DNA of 9,935 nucleotides. Origin: JAQVUB01 sp033809415 (GTDB lineage Bacteria; Verrucomicrobiota; Lentisphaeria; Oligosphaerales; Oligosphaeraceae). Below the pieces are notes generated by a model that made no database searches, was not told the origin of the DNA, and was given only the letters and a program-made list of their open reading frames with translations. The position numbers and the translations under genes are program-made. Positions 1 to 6,212 of this stretch are shown in pieces (within the stretch, counting starts at the first letter, position 1; every line of letters begins with the position of its first letter). Where the stretch lies: the NCBI GenBank assembly GCA_033809415.1, contig JAPXLT010000176.1:1-9935 (forward strand), in the 5' to 3' direction.

Positions 1-882
1 CACTAGCCCCGGACCATATGTAGCTGCTGCGGAAGTTTTAAACCAGTTGAAGGCAAGGTCGGAATTTGCGGCGATGCCTAGGCCTTTCTGATAGCAATAG
101 CCCAGCTTGGCCTGCGCTTCGGGGTCCCCATCCTGAGCCGCCAGAGTCAGCCAGTTGAACATCTCCAGATAATTTCTTTCAACGCCGACTCCCCGCTGGT
201 AACAATCCGCCAGACGTACTTGGGCGCGGCTATTACCGCGACGCGAGGCTTCCAGCAGATAGGACACCGCCTCCTGTGGGTTTTCGGGGGCACCCAAGCC
301 GTTCAGCAGAAAGGAAGCGACCTTGTTCATGGCGGCGGTATCGCCTGTATTGGCTCGTATTTTGAGGTAATGCAGGGCTTTTTCATAATCACCGCGTTGT
401 TCGGCAGCGACAGCGGCATTGATTTGAGCTTCAGGTACGCCCGCATCGGCAGCCTGATAATACCAGCGCAGTGCCTCCTTGGGGTTTTTCCTGACACCAA
501 ATCCCCCGTCATAACAGATGCCGATATTGAACATGGCCTGCGGATTGCCCTGGTCGGCGGCCTGCATGAAGAGCTTAAAGGCCTTGTCATAATCCTGCTT
601 CTGTTGCACTAACCCCTCGAAGTAGATCTTTCCCAGGGCAAGCTGGGCATTGGCATTGCCATCCTTGGCCAGCTTCTGCAAGCGCTCGACAGAAACGGTA
701 TCCTCCTTGCTGGGAGCGCGGTCTGACTCCTTGATCGGCGGACGCTTGTCAACGTCGCTAACAGTCGGCTTTTCAGGTGCCTTCTTCTTCCCAAAAGGCC
801 ACCACCATGAAGCGTGCAGACTCAGGCTGATACAACATGACAGCAACAGAAAAAATTTTAGTTTATCAGTGAAAAGAAGCAT
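1..882 (-). CDS. Secreted Sel1-repeat (SLR/TPR-like) protein, 3' end cut by window edge
   Basis: 294 codons are visible, with no stop before the window edge, so the C-terminus is missing. The ATG at 882 follows a GAGGAAG ribosome-binding site. The N-terminus has a charged start (K7, K9), a hydrophobic stretch (residues 10-23) and either a weak lipobox-like LLSC (13-16) or a signal peptidase I site after LHA (22-24). A lysine/proline-rich, probably unstructured linker (about 30-65) follows. From about residue 66 come roughly six helical-pair repeats of about 36 residues with the Sel1 pattern (A-Q/A-x-x-L-G-x-x-Y-x-x-G, then A-x-x-W-x-x-x-A-A-x-x-G). The third repeat (about 150-182) is shorter and lacks the glycine-rich turn. 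Sel1 repeats are known as protein-protein interaction scaffolds, often in the envelope or periplasm; the partner here cannot be read from sequence. The gene starts 106 nt after mutL and may have its own promoter. Confidence 0.93.
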   Translation of the reverse strand, partial: MLLFTDKLKFFLLLSCCISLSLHASWWWPFGKKKAPEKPTVSDVDKRPPIKESDRAPSKEDTVSVERLQKLAKDGNANAQLALGKIYFEGLVQQKQDYDKAFKLFMQAADQGNPQAMFNIGICYDGGFGVRKNPKEALRWYYQAADAGVPEAQINAAVAAEQRGDYEKALHYLKIRANTGDTAAMNKVASFLLNGLGAPENPQEAVSYLLEASRRGNSRAQVRLADCYQRGVGVERNYLEMFNWLTLAAQDGDPEAQAKLGYCYQKGLGIAANSDLAFNWFKTSAAATYGPGLV

Positions 883-988
883 GTTCTTCCTCGAAGCAGT
901 TAAGACAAATTACACAATCGACAACGAATAATATAGTACCCGTTTCATTGTCATTCCGAAAAACAGCGATTTGTTTTGTCCGCAGATT
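883..988 (-). promoter_or_regulatory. AT-rich spacer between mutL and the Sel1 gene, possible weak promoter
   Basis: On the minus strand this spacer contains ATGACA followed 15 nt later by TATTAT, a below-optimal sigma70-like pair, plus other AT-rich -10-like strings. An AT-only hairpin (AAAACA / TGTTTT, about 965-985) follows the mutL stop but has no GC-rich stem, so I do not call a terminator. Promoter activity is inference from base composition and spacing only. Confidence 0.25.
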
Positions 989-2806
989 TTATTGTTTGAA
1001 TCTTTTTTCCAGTTCTGACCATGTTAGATGTATCATGGTTGGGTGTCCTGCCGGGCAGGCATAGGGCATTTCGCAGCGGGTCAAGTCCCGCATCAGGCAG
1101 TGCAGGTCATTTTCGCTGAGCTGGTCTTTGACTCGGATGGCATGGCGGCTGGCGACCTGCGCCAGATGCATGGCATTCTGCCGGTTGCTAAGGCTATTGT
1201 TGCGCAGGTCATCGATGATATCACGCAGTGTCGTGGCAAAATCCTGATCGGGCAGATTGGCCGGCAGGGCTGTAATCAGAAAACTGTGCCCGCCGAAATG
1301 TTCGATGGAAAAACCAAGCGCCTGAAAATGTTGCAGCCCGGCGTGCAGGAGCTTGCTTTCGTCAGGGCTGAGATTGACGGTGATGGGAAGCAATAGCTGC
1401 TGTTGCGGAATTTTTGTGGATTGCAGATTCTTCAGCAGGCGTTCGAATAGAATGCGCTGCTGCGCGGCAGCCAGGTCCACAATCACCAGTCCAGCGGAAC
1501 TTTCGGCTAGAAGATATTTTTTCCCGAGGCGGCAGCGAATCTGCAAAGTCTGCAAAAGATTCCCGCCGCTCGAGTGCCCGGGGGAAGGCATGGGTTCAGG
1601 AGCGGCCTGCACAACTGGCGGTGGATTGCCTGGAGGCACCAAGGGGATACTGTTGCCTGGCGCTGTTCGCGGCGGCACCGGCAACGGCAGGCCGGGTTGC
1701 ATCGGTGGCGGTACAAAGGGAACCGGAGCAACAGGTTGCACACCAGTCAGAGGTGTCTGTGTCGGTTCCGGAAATGGCTGCCCGATTGCCTGAGTGGAAA
1801 CTGCTTCCGCACCACCAGGCATCGAGCGCAGAGCCTGGCGCAGAGCCGCAGCAAGAATCGCGGAAATTCTCATTGAATCGCGGAAGCGGACTTCGTGCTT
1901 TGTGGGGTGAATATTGACGTCAACACGGTCGGATTCAAGGTCGATGTACAGCACGACGGCGGGATATCGACCTTTTGGAATCAAGGTGTCATAAGCATCG
2001 CGGATGCCGAAATAGACGGTGTCTGCGGTTGCGGCGCGCCCGTTGACAATGATGCGCTGTTCGTGCCGGGTGCTGCGGGTAAAGCCGGGTTTGCTGATAT
2101 AGCCATAGACGTGCACGCGGTCTTCCACATAGTCAACAGGCAGCATCGCTGCAAAGGCATCCTTGCCCAGCAGCATGGCAGTGCGTGCGGCAATATCCTG
2201 GGAAGAAGTGACTTGCAATACCAGACGCCCGTTCAGATGCAGCTCGAAGGCGATATCCGGACGTGACAATGCCAGCAGCAGCATCGTTTCCTCGAGATGC
2301 CTGTCATCCGTGGCAGGTCCTTTGAGGAATTTTCTGCGGGCGGGCAGATTGCCGAAGATATAGGCAACTTTGATGTTGGTTCCTGGGGCGCAGCCGCAAT
2401 CGCGCACGTCCTCGATCTGGCCGTAATTGACGATGATTTCAGTGCCCTCGAGGCTGTCTGCCTGGCGGGTTTGTAATTGAAACCGGGATACCGACGAAAT
2501 GCTGGGGAGAGCTTCTCCGCGAAAGCCCAATGTGCGAATTTGCCCGACGTCGCTTTCCTCGCGGATTTTGCTGGTGGCATGGGCTTCAAGGCAGAGCATG
2601 GCGTCCTGGCGATCCATGCCGCAGCCATTGTCGATGACTTGCAACAGGCGTTGTCCGCCCTGTTCGGCCAGAACGCGAATCCGTGTCGCTCCAGCATCAA
2701 TCGAGTTTTCCACGAGTTCCTTCATGACGGAAGCAGGCCGCTCGATGACTTCCCCGGCGGCAATGCGCCCTGCGACTTCCGCTGACAATACCTGGATAAC
2801 ACTCAT
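989..2806 (-). CDS. mutL: DNA mismatch repair protein MutL, endonuclease motif degenerate
   Basis: 605 residues, normal length for MutL. MutL is the ATP-driven matchmaker that links MutS-bound mismatches to strand incision. The GHKL ATPase N-terminus is intact: GEVIERPASVMKELVENSIDA (18-38) with the catalytic glutamate E30 and the Mg-binding N34, then DNGCGM (59-64), the ATP lid GFRGEAL (94-100) and the transducer motif NIHPTKHEVRF (298-308). A proline-rich linker (about 342-410) leads to a C-terminal dimerisation domain (about 415-605). There the canonical DQHA(x)2E motif reads DLAAAQQ (444-450), the ACK motif reads ASR (552-554), and CPHGRP reads CPAGHP (584-589). Most expected metal ligands are therefore absent. 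The ATG at 2806 has AAGG eight nt upstream. The gene follows hflX by 123 nt containing a long palindrome, and is probably in the same transcript. Identity is certain; loss of nuclease activity is inferred. Confidence 0.97.
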   Translation of the reverse strand: MSVIQVLSAEVAGRIAAGEVIERPASVMKELVENSIDAGATRIRVLAEQGGQRLLQVIDNGCGMDRQDAMLCLEAHATSKIREESDVGQIRTLGFRGEALPSISSVSRFQLQTRQADSLEGTEIIVNYGQIEDVRDCGCAPGTNIKVAYIFGNLPARRKFLKGPATDDRHLEETMLLLALSRPDIAFELHLNGRLVLQVTSSQDIAARTAMLLGKDAFAAMLPVDYVEDRVHVYGYISKPGFTRSTRHEQRIIVNGRAATADTVYFGIRDAYDTLIPKGRYPAVVLYIDLESDRVDVNIHPTKHEVRFRDSMRISAILAAALRQALRSMPGGAEAVSTQAIGQPFPEPTQTPLTGVQPVAPVPFVPPPMQPGLPLPVPPRTAPGNSIPLVPPGNPPPVVQAAPEPMPSPGHSSGGNLLQTLQIRCRLGKKYLLAESSAGLVIVDLAAAQQRILFERLLKNLQSTKIPQQQLLLPITVNLSPDESKLLHAGLQHFQALGFSIEHFGGHSFLITALPANLPDQDFATTLRDIIDDLRNNSLSNRQNAMHLAQVASRHAIRVKDQLSENDLHCLMRDLTRCEMPYACPAGHPTMIHLTWSELEKRFKQ

Positions 2807-2824
2807 CAGACCAACCTTCTTGCA

Positions 2825-2917
2825 TAATGCGTCAGTGGGTAAGCGAGAAATTCTTTCGTGTCCTTTCGGGCATTTCGTTGTTCAAAAAGAATTTCTCGCT
2901 TATCCGCTGACGCCTTA
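2825..2917. repeat. Long imperfect palindrome between hflX and mutL
   Basis: Arms 2829-2856 and 2886-2913 are inverted copies of 28 bp with 26 matches, flanked by three more matching bases after one mismatch (2825-2827 and 2915-2917). The 29-nt loop is 2857-2885. The arm begins GCGTCAG and ends GCGAGAAATTCTTT. In plus-strand RNA both mismatches become G-U wobbles; in minus-strand RNA, the direction of hflX and mutL, they become A-C mismatches. It starts 12 nt after the hflX stop and ends 18 nt before the mutL ATG. There is no U-run directly after the stem on the minus strand, so a classical terminator is not evident. Part of the arm recurs at 5319-5348, which suggests a dispersed REP-like element. 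Confidence 0.85.
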
Positions 2918-2929
2918 CCTTCCTACAAG

Positions 2930-4261
2930 TCAGACCGCAGGAACAATCTCCCGGGGAATTTCAGCGTCCACGCTGAATTCCTCAAGCATCTTCCGGCAAT
3001 TTTCGGGCACCCGGAGCTGCATGGAAACACCGTCTTCCGTGTATTCTTCCGAATCGACCGAACACTGGCTCCGAATAATTTTCATGACATCATAGCGAGT
3101 ATGCGGGATCAATACCTGCATCTGCGTCATCACAGCCGTTGTTTGCTGCGTCAATTGAGCAATCAGCTCGTCCATTCCTTCCCCGGTTTTGGCAGACACT
3201 GCGATGGCATCCGGATAGAGATTGGCCAGGCGCCGTCGGGTCAGCGCATCGGGCACAAGATCGATCTTATTCAACACCATCAAGGTTGGCTTGTGCCCAG
3301 CGCCAATTTCCTCGAGCACATTTTGTGTCGTCTGATGATGTTCGGGAATGTTGTGGCTGCTGGCATCGATCACTTCGATGATGTAATCGGCCAGGCGTGT
3401 TTCCTCGAGCGTGGATTTGAAGGCCTCGATAAGCAGATGCGGGAGTTTGCGGATGAAGCCAACGGTGTCTGTCAGCAGTAACTCTAGCCCTCCGGGCAGC
3501 TCGAGACGGCGCACGGTCGGGTCCAGGGTTGCAAACAGCTTGTCTTCTGTCAGCACAGAAGCCTGCGTCAAGGCGTTCAGCAATGACGATTTTCCGGCGT
3601 TGGTATATCCGACAATGGCGGCAACCGGCACGGGTTTCTGAAGGCGTTTGCTGCGTTGGATATCGCGGTGCTTGCGGACTTCCTTGAGCTGGCTTTTCAG
3701 CTTGGCGATCTCCTTGCGGACTTGGCGCGAGTCGAGTTCGAGCTGTTGTTCGCCTTCCGCGCGTCCTCCGAGTCCGCCGGCCATTCCGCGCTGGCGGTGC
3801 AGGTGAGTCCATTTGCGTTTCAGGCGGGGCAGGGCATAATTTGCTTGCGCCAGAGCAATTTGCAGGGTTGCCTCACGGGTTTGCGCCCTGGCGGCAAAAA
3901 TAGCAAGAATGACTTCCTGGCGGTCGATAACTGCCAAGTCGCTGAGGTTTTCCCAGTTGCGCTGCTGTGCGGGGGTCAGAAAATCATCGATGATAATGAC
4001 ATCCGCTCCGGCGGTTTTAGCCTGCTCGACAATTTCCTCCGCTTTCCCGCTGCCGATGACAAGAGCCGGATTCAGGCTGCGAATGCGAACCATAGTCGAG
4101 CCGACTTTTTTCAGGCCGAGCGTATCCACCAGATCGGAGAGTTCGGCAAGCATTTCCTCTGCATCCTCGATACCTGCATCCTGATGCTGTATGCCGACTA
4201 GGAAAGCGGAGGGAATTCTGGTTAGATTATCAGACTCATCGAGATACAAGCGTTTTTTCAT
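2930..4261 (-). CDS. hflX: GTPase HflX (ribosome-splitting factor)
   Basis: 443 residues, close to the family's usual length. HflX binds the 50S subunit, splits stalled ribosomes under stress and hydrolyses GTP. Visible parts: the N-terminal HflX domain (about 15-140) with ALVIGSGKAEEI (66-77) and DDFLTPAQQRNWE (92-104); a coiled-coil hinge with RQRGMAGGLGGRAEGE (156-171) and a basic helical stretch to about 207; and a G domain with G1 GYTNAGKS (218-225), T249 in DPTVRR (G2), G3 DTVGF (265-269), G4 NKID (331-334) and G5 SAK (356-358). A short C-terminal domain ends at residue 443. The ATG at 4261 overlaps the stop of the upstream metal-regulator gene as ATGA and has GGAG six nt upstream, which suggests translational coupling. 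All GTPase motifs are intact. Identity is very secure; stress-coupled expression with the regulator is inference from the overlap. Confidence 0.97.
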   Translation of the reverse strand: MKKRLYLDESDNLTRIPSAFLVGIQHQDAGIEDAEEMLAELSDLVDTLGLKKVGSTMVRIRSLNPALVIGSGKAEEIVEQAKTAGADVIIIDDFLTPAQQRNWENLSDLAVIDRQEVILAIFAARAQTREATLQIALAQANYALPRLKRKWTHLHRQRGMAGGLGGRAEGEQQLELDSRQVRKEIAKLKSQLKEVRKHRDIQRSKRLQKPVPVAAIVGYTNAGKSSLLNALTQASVLTEDKLFATLDPTVRRLELPGGLELLLTDTVGFIRKLPHLLIEAFKSTLEETRLADYIIEVIDASSHNIPEHHQTTQNVLEEIGAGHKPTLMVLNKIDLVPDALTRRRLANLYPDAIAVSAKTGEGMDELIAQLTQQTTAVMTQMQVLIPHTRYDVMKIIRSQCSVDSEEYTEDGVSMQLRVPENCRKMLEEFSVDAEIPREIVPAV

Positions 4262-4968
4262 GCTTTCTCCATATTTTTAACCGCCTGGGGGACTGGACGC
4301 ACCCAGATGTTGGCCGCATCTTTTTCCCGCATCGACAGGCGGCTTTCCATGACTCGTATGCGGATCAAGTCGCCGAAAGGTGCTCGTCCTTCCATTTGCA
4401 GCATGCTGCCATGCACCAATCCCAAATCCGCAAATTTTTTCAAACCGGGCAGATTTTCACTGATGTTGACGACCATGGCCTCCTGCCCGATTGGAAGCTG
4501 ATCCAGTGAAATCAAATCATTCTCTTTGTTGCCAAGTGTAGGCAGATGATGTTCCAGGTACTCGCGCAGTTGTGCGCAGTCATCACGCTTTTCTATCGCA
4601 TCCGCCAGCGCCACAAAACGCTCCATGCATTTTTCCGTCAGAATATGCTCGGCTTTGCAGGCAAAATCATCAGCCTCGGACTCCGACAGCTTGAGGATAT
4701 TGGCGAAAAAATTCTTCATGACAGCATGTCTGTGCCGGATGACATTGGCCATGCGCAATCCCCGGGCAGTCAGAGTGACCGGAGCATGCGGCTGATAACG
4801 GATCAGACTGCGTGCGGAAAGCGCCTGCAAGGCATTCGAGACCGAGGGCTTCGATACGCCAAGCTTCTCCGCAATATCCTTACTGTGAGCATGCTGATTG
4901 TTCTCGATGATCTCTGCAATGGCTTCCAGATAATCTTCCAGGCTGCTGGAAATTTCCATTCTGCTCAT
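4258..4968 (-). CDS. DtxR/MntR-family metal-dependent transcriptional regulator with FeoA-like domain
   Basis: 236 residues from the ATG at 4968. This start is chosen because AGAGGA lies 9 nt upstream; a longer frame opening at a TTG (4992) would place that site inside the gene. Domains: winged helix (about 5-72) with recognition region KPSVSNALQAL (40-50); metal-binding/dimerisation domain (about 73-145); SH3-like FeoA domain (about 152-228) with DLGLVHGS (181-188) and APFGD (196-200). By my hand alignment the metal-1 ligands of B. subtilis MntR map to D12, E15, H81, C104, E107 and H108. Position 104 is Cys as in DtxR, not Glu as in MntR, while D12 is MntR-like. Such proteins repress metal uptake or activate efflux genes when bound to Fe(II) or Mn(II). 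Which metal is sensed, and the target genes, cannot be decided here; no transporter gene is in the window. The stop overlaps hflX by 4 nt. Confidence 0.92.
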   Translation of the reverse strand: MSRMEISSSLEDYLEAIAEIIENNQHAHSKDIAEKLGVSKPSVSNALQALSARSLIRYQPHAPVTLTARGLRMANVIRHRHAVMKNFFANILKLSESEADDFACKAEHILTEKCMERFVALADAIEKRDDCAQLREYLEHHLPTLGNKENDLISLDQLPIGQEAMVVNISENLPGLKKFADLGLVHGSMLQMEGRAPFGDLIRIRVMESRLSMREKDAANIWVRPVPQAVKNMEKA

Positions 4969-5008
4969 ATATAAATATCCTCTAAGTGACAAGCCGCCCC
5001 GAATGACT

Positions 5009-5038
5009 ATAATATAAATTTAGACGCGACTAATTCAA
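5009..5038 (-). promoter_or_regulatory. Likely promoter and operator-like palindrome for the metal regulator operon
   Basis: Minus-strand elements: -35 TTGAAT (5033-5038) and -10 TATTAT (5009-5014), spaced 18 bp, about 40 nt upstream of the start codon at 4968. Within the spacer lies a near-perfect 14-bp palindrome (5020-5033, TTAG-ACGCGA-CTAA on the plus strand) with one mismatched pair. TTAG/CTAA half-sites recall DtxR-type operators, and a repressor bound there would block the polymerase. Autoregulation is an inference from position. Confidence 0.5.
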
Positions 5039-5057
5039 GGACGATGCAGCGCGACCT

Positions 5058-5079
5058 TTTTTAACCACAAACCACACGA
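5058..5079. repeat. Dispersed 22-bp repeat, copy 1
   Basis: TTTTTAACCAC then AAACCACACGA on the plus strand. It matches 9891-9912 at 21 of 22 positions (5069 A versus 9902 G). Both copies lie upstream of a minus-strand gene in the same orientation, beside heptamer tracts. The copies look like one dispersed intergenic repeat family; function unknown. Confidence 0.75.
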
Positions 5080-5091
5080 GTAATGGGTCTG

Positions 5092-5310
5092 TCTTCTGTA
5101 GTGCGGTGTGCGGTGTGCGTAGTGCGGGTCAGACGTGGTGGGCAGTGTGGACAGGACAAAAACATTCCCCCCGTACCCCACGACAGTCAGAATAATCACA
5201 ACCGGGACGGTTGCGCTACTTTTTAAACCTGCGCCCCCTGCACCCGTTCCCAACGCACTTCGCACCACGCACTACGCACCCCATTCCCTTGAACCCTGTA
5301 CTACAGAAGA
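5092..5310. repeat. Inverted heptamer arrays bounded by an 11-bp inverted repeat
   Basis: Plus strand 5098-5125 is four heptamers (GTAGTGC, GGTGTGC, GGTGTGC, GTAGTGC). Plus strand 5255-5282 is four heptamers of the reverse-complement type (GCACTTC, GCACCAC, GCACTAC, GCACCCC). The unit is GCACNNC, and the two arrays face opposite ways. TCTTCTGTAGT at 5092-5102 is inverted relative to ACTACAGAAGA at 5300-5310, and ATTAC follows shortly outside both. The interior (about 5126-5252) has CCTGCACCC-type sequence near 5238-5245 and a CAACCG-GGA-CGGTTG hairpin (5199-5213). It could be a small non-autonomous mobile or slipped repeat element. No coding potential is convincing here. Confidence 0.65.
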
Positions 5311-5318
5311 GGCATTAC

Positions 5319-5348
5319 GAATTTCTCGCCTAACCCGGTTACTGACGC
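5319..5348. repeat. Half-copy of the hflX-mutL palindrome arm
   Basis: Reads GAATTTCTCGC (5319-5329), then CTGACGC (5342-5348). It shares 11 of 11 and 7 of 7 bases at the two ends with the right arm 2886-2913; the middle differs and is about 4 nt longer. It lies 44 nt after the stop of the gene ending at 5392, in the same orientation relative to transcription as the arm that follows hflX. No facing partner arm is seen nearby. Confidence 0.55.
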
Positions 5349-5391
5349 GCACACACCATGCGGTTGAAGCGGCGACAGCGCTAACAAGAAA

Positions 5392-6204
5392 CTATTTCGC
5401 AGGTTCAGGTTCTTGCCGTAGTGAGGCAGCCATGTATGTATACAAGGGAGTTTGGAGGGAGCCGCCCAAAACGGTCGTTTTTACCATGACCTGCCGCTTG
5501 AAAATTTTACGGTTTCGCTTGAAAGACTTGAAGGTGACAGTAGCCGCCCAGACTTTGCAGTCGTCATCGATTGGTTGAAGTTCAATGGTATCGGTACCGT
5601 TGACGGAGAAGGGACCAGGCCCCGTGCCCTGGTCAATCATCCATTTGCAGACGACATCCTCGCATGGGTCCTTAAGCTTGAGAAGAATCCGGACAGTATC
5701 TCCTTCCTTGAGGGTTTGGGTGTTGTCGGGCAATTCTATTTCCAGCAGGTTTTCAGGTGACTTTTCCAGCCTGATAAAGCGAAAATACAGGTCCATGTTG
5801 TAATTGTAGAGTGTGGCGGAAGACCAGGTCTTTTTGCTCAAGTCCGAAAGCTTGACAGTGTAGAGGCCTTCGGGTGCGTGGGTTACGTTGCCGGCAATTT
5901 TTCCCACTTCAGCAAAATGTATTGACCAGGCATGGTACTTCTTATGCGTACCGGATGTGTGCTTGGCCTTGTAAAGGTCAAAAACAACATAGTAGTCCGG
6001 GAGCATGGTAAGGTACTTTGTCGCTCTCGAGGCAAAGAGCAGACCGTCGTCTTCGGTCTTCTGCACATTGATCCCTTTTGAAAACCAGGCCTTGGTGCTG
6101 TGCTCTTCGCTGGTGGCCAGGTTGGCACCACTTTCGCTCCATACAATTTCAGAAGCAAAGGCAGGTGACAGCAACAGAATAAGTAAAATGACGGCGATTC
6201 GCAT
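5392..6204 (-). CDS. Secreted protein of unknown function, predicted beta-sandwich domains
   Basis: 270 residues. I do not recognise the family. A signal peptide is clear: MRIAVILLILLLSPAFA, with an AFA cleavage motif before S18. The mature part looks like two mainly beta regions. The first (about 20-160) is rich in Trp, Tyr and Phe (W22, W40, Y64, Y71, Y72, Y90, W93, W127, Y133, Y135, Y140, F143), like many carbohydrate-binding or jelly-roll folds. The second (about 161-245) begins with a TLKEGDTVRILLKLKDP edge strand resembling Ig-like domains and has three cysteines (C181, C186, C216). The ATG at 6204 has GAGG six nt upstream, and the gene follows the stop of the 885-residue secreted gene by only 8 nt, so the two are almost surely co-transcribed. 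A role in binding or presenting a polysaccharide with its neighbour is inference only. The C-terminus ends in a short EPEPAK tail without an anchor. Confidence 0.85.
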   Translation of the reverse strand: MRIAVILLILLLSPAFASEIVWSESGANLATSEEHSTKAWFSKGINVQKTEDDGLLFASRATKYLTMLPDYYVVFDLYKAKHTSGTHKKYHAWSIHFAEVGKIAGNVTHAPEGLYTVKLSDLSKKTWSSATLYNYNMDLYFRFIRLEKSPENLLEIELPDNTQTLKEGDTVRILLKLKDPCEDVVCKWMIDQGTGPGPFSVNGTDTIELQPIDDDCKVWAATVTFKSFKRNRKIFKRQVMVKTTVLGGSLQTPLYTYMAASLRQEPEPAK

Positions 6205-6212
6205 GATTTACC

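Noticed and set aside
220..612. 130-codon plus-strand open frame at the left edge
   Set aside because: It lies opposite the clear Sel1-repeat gene and shows no domain of its own.
1028..1917. Several plus-strand open frames opposite mutL
   Set aside because: They are antisense to mutL, overlapping one another around the proline-rich linker, where the GC-rich codons leave other frames open by chance.
3656..4201. 181-codon plus-strand open frame opposite hflX
   Set aside because: It is the complement of a fully conserved hflX gene; no family features or ribosome-binding site support it.
4969..4992. TTG at 4992 as start of the metal regulator
   Set aside because: The AGAGGA ribosome-binding site would be inside the gene, and the extra eight residues fall outside the family's conserved N-terminus; the ATG at 4968 fits better.
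5199..5224. Hairpin CAACCG-GGA-CGGTTG followed by a T-run as a plus-strand terminator
   Set aside because: The stem is only 6 bp, six bases separate it from the T-run, and no plus-strand gene precedes it.
5098..5282. Heptamer arrays as a CRISPR array
   Set aside because: The units are 7 bp without spacers, the two arrays face opposite ways, and no cas gene is present.
5035..5578. Short open frames on both strands across the repeat region (77 and 147 codons)
   Set aside because: They run through heptamer repeats and into the antisense of the 270-residue gene; the translations are low-complexity and have no recognisable domain.
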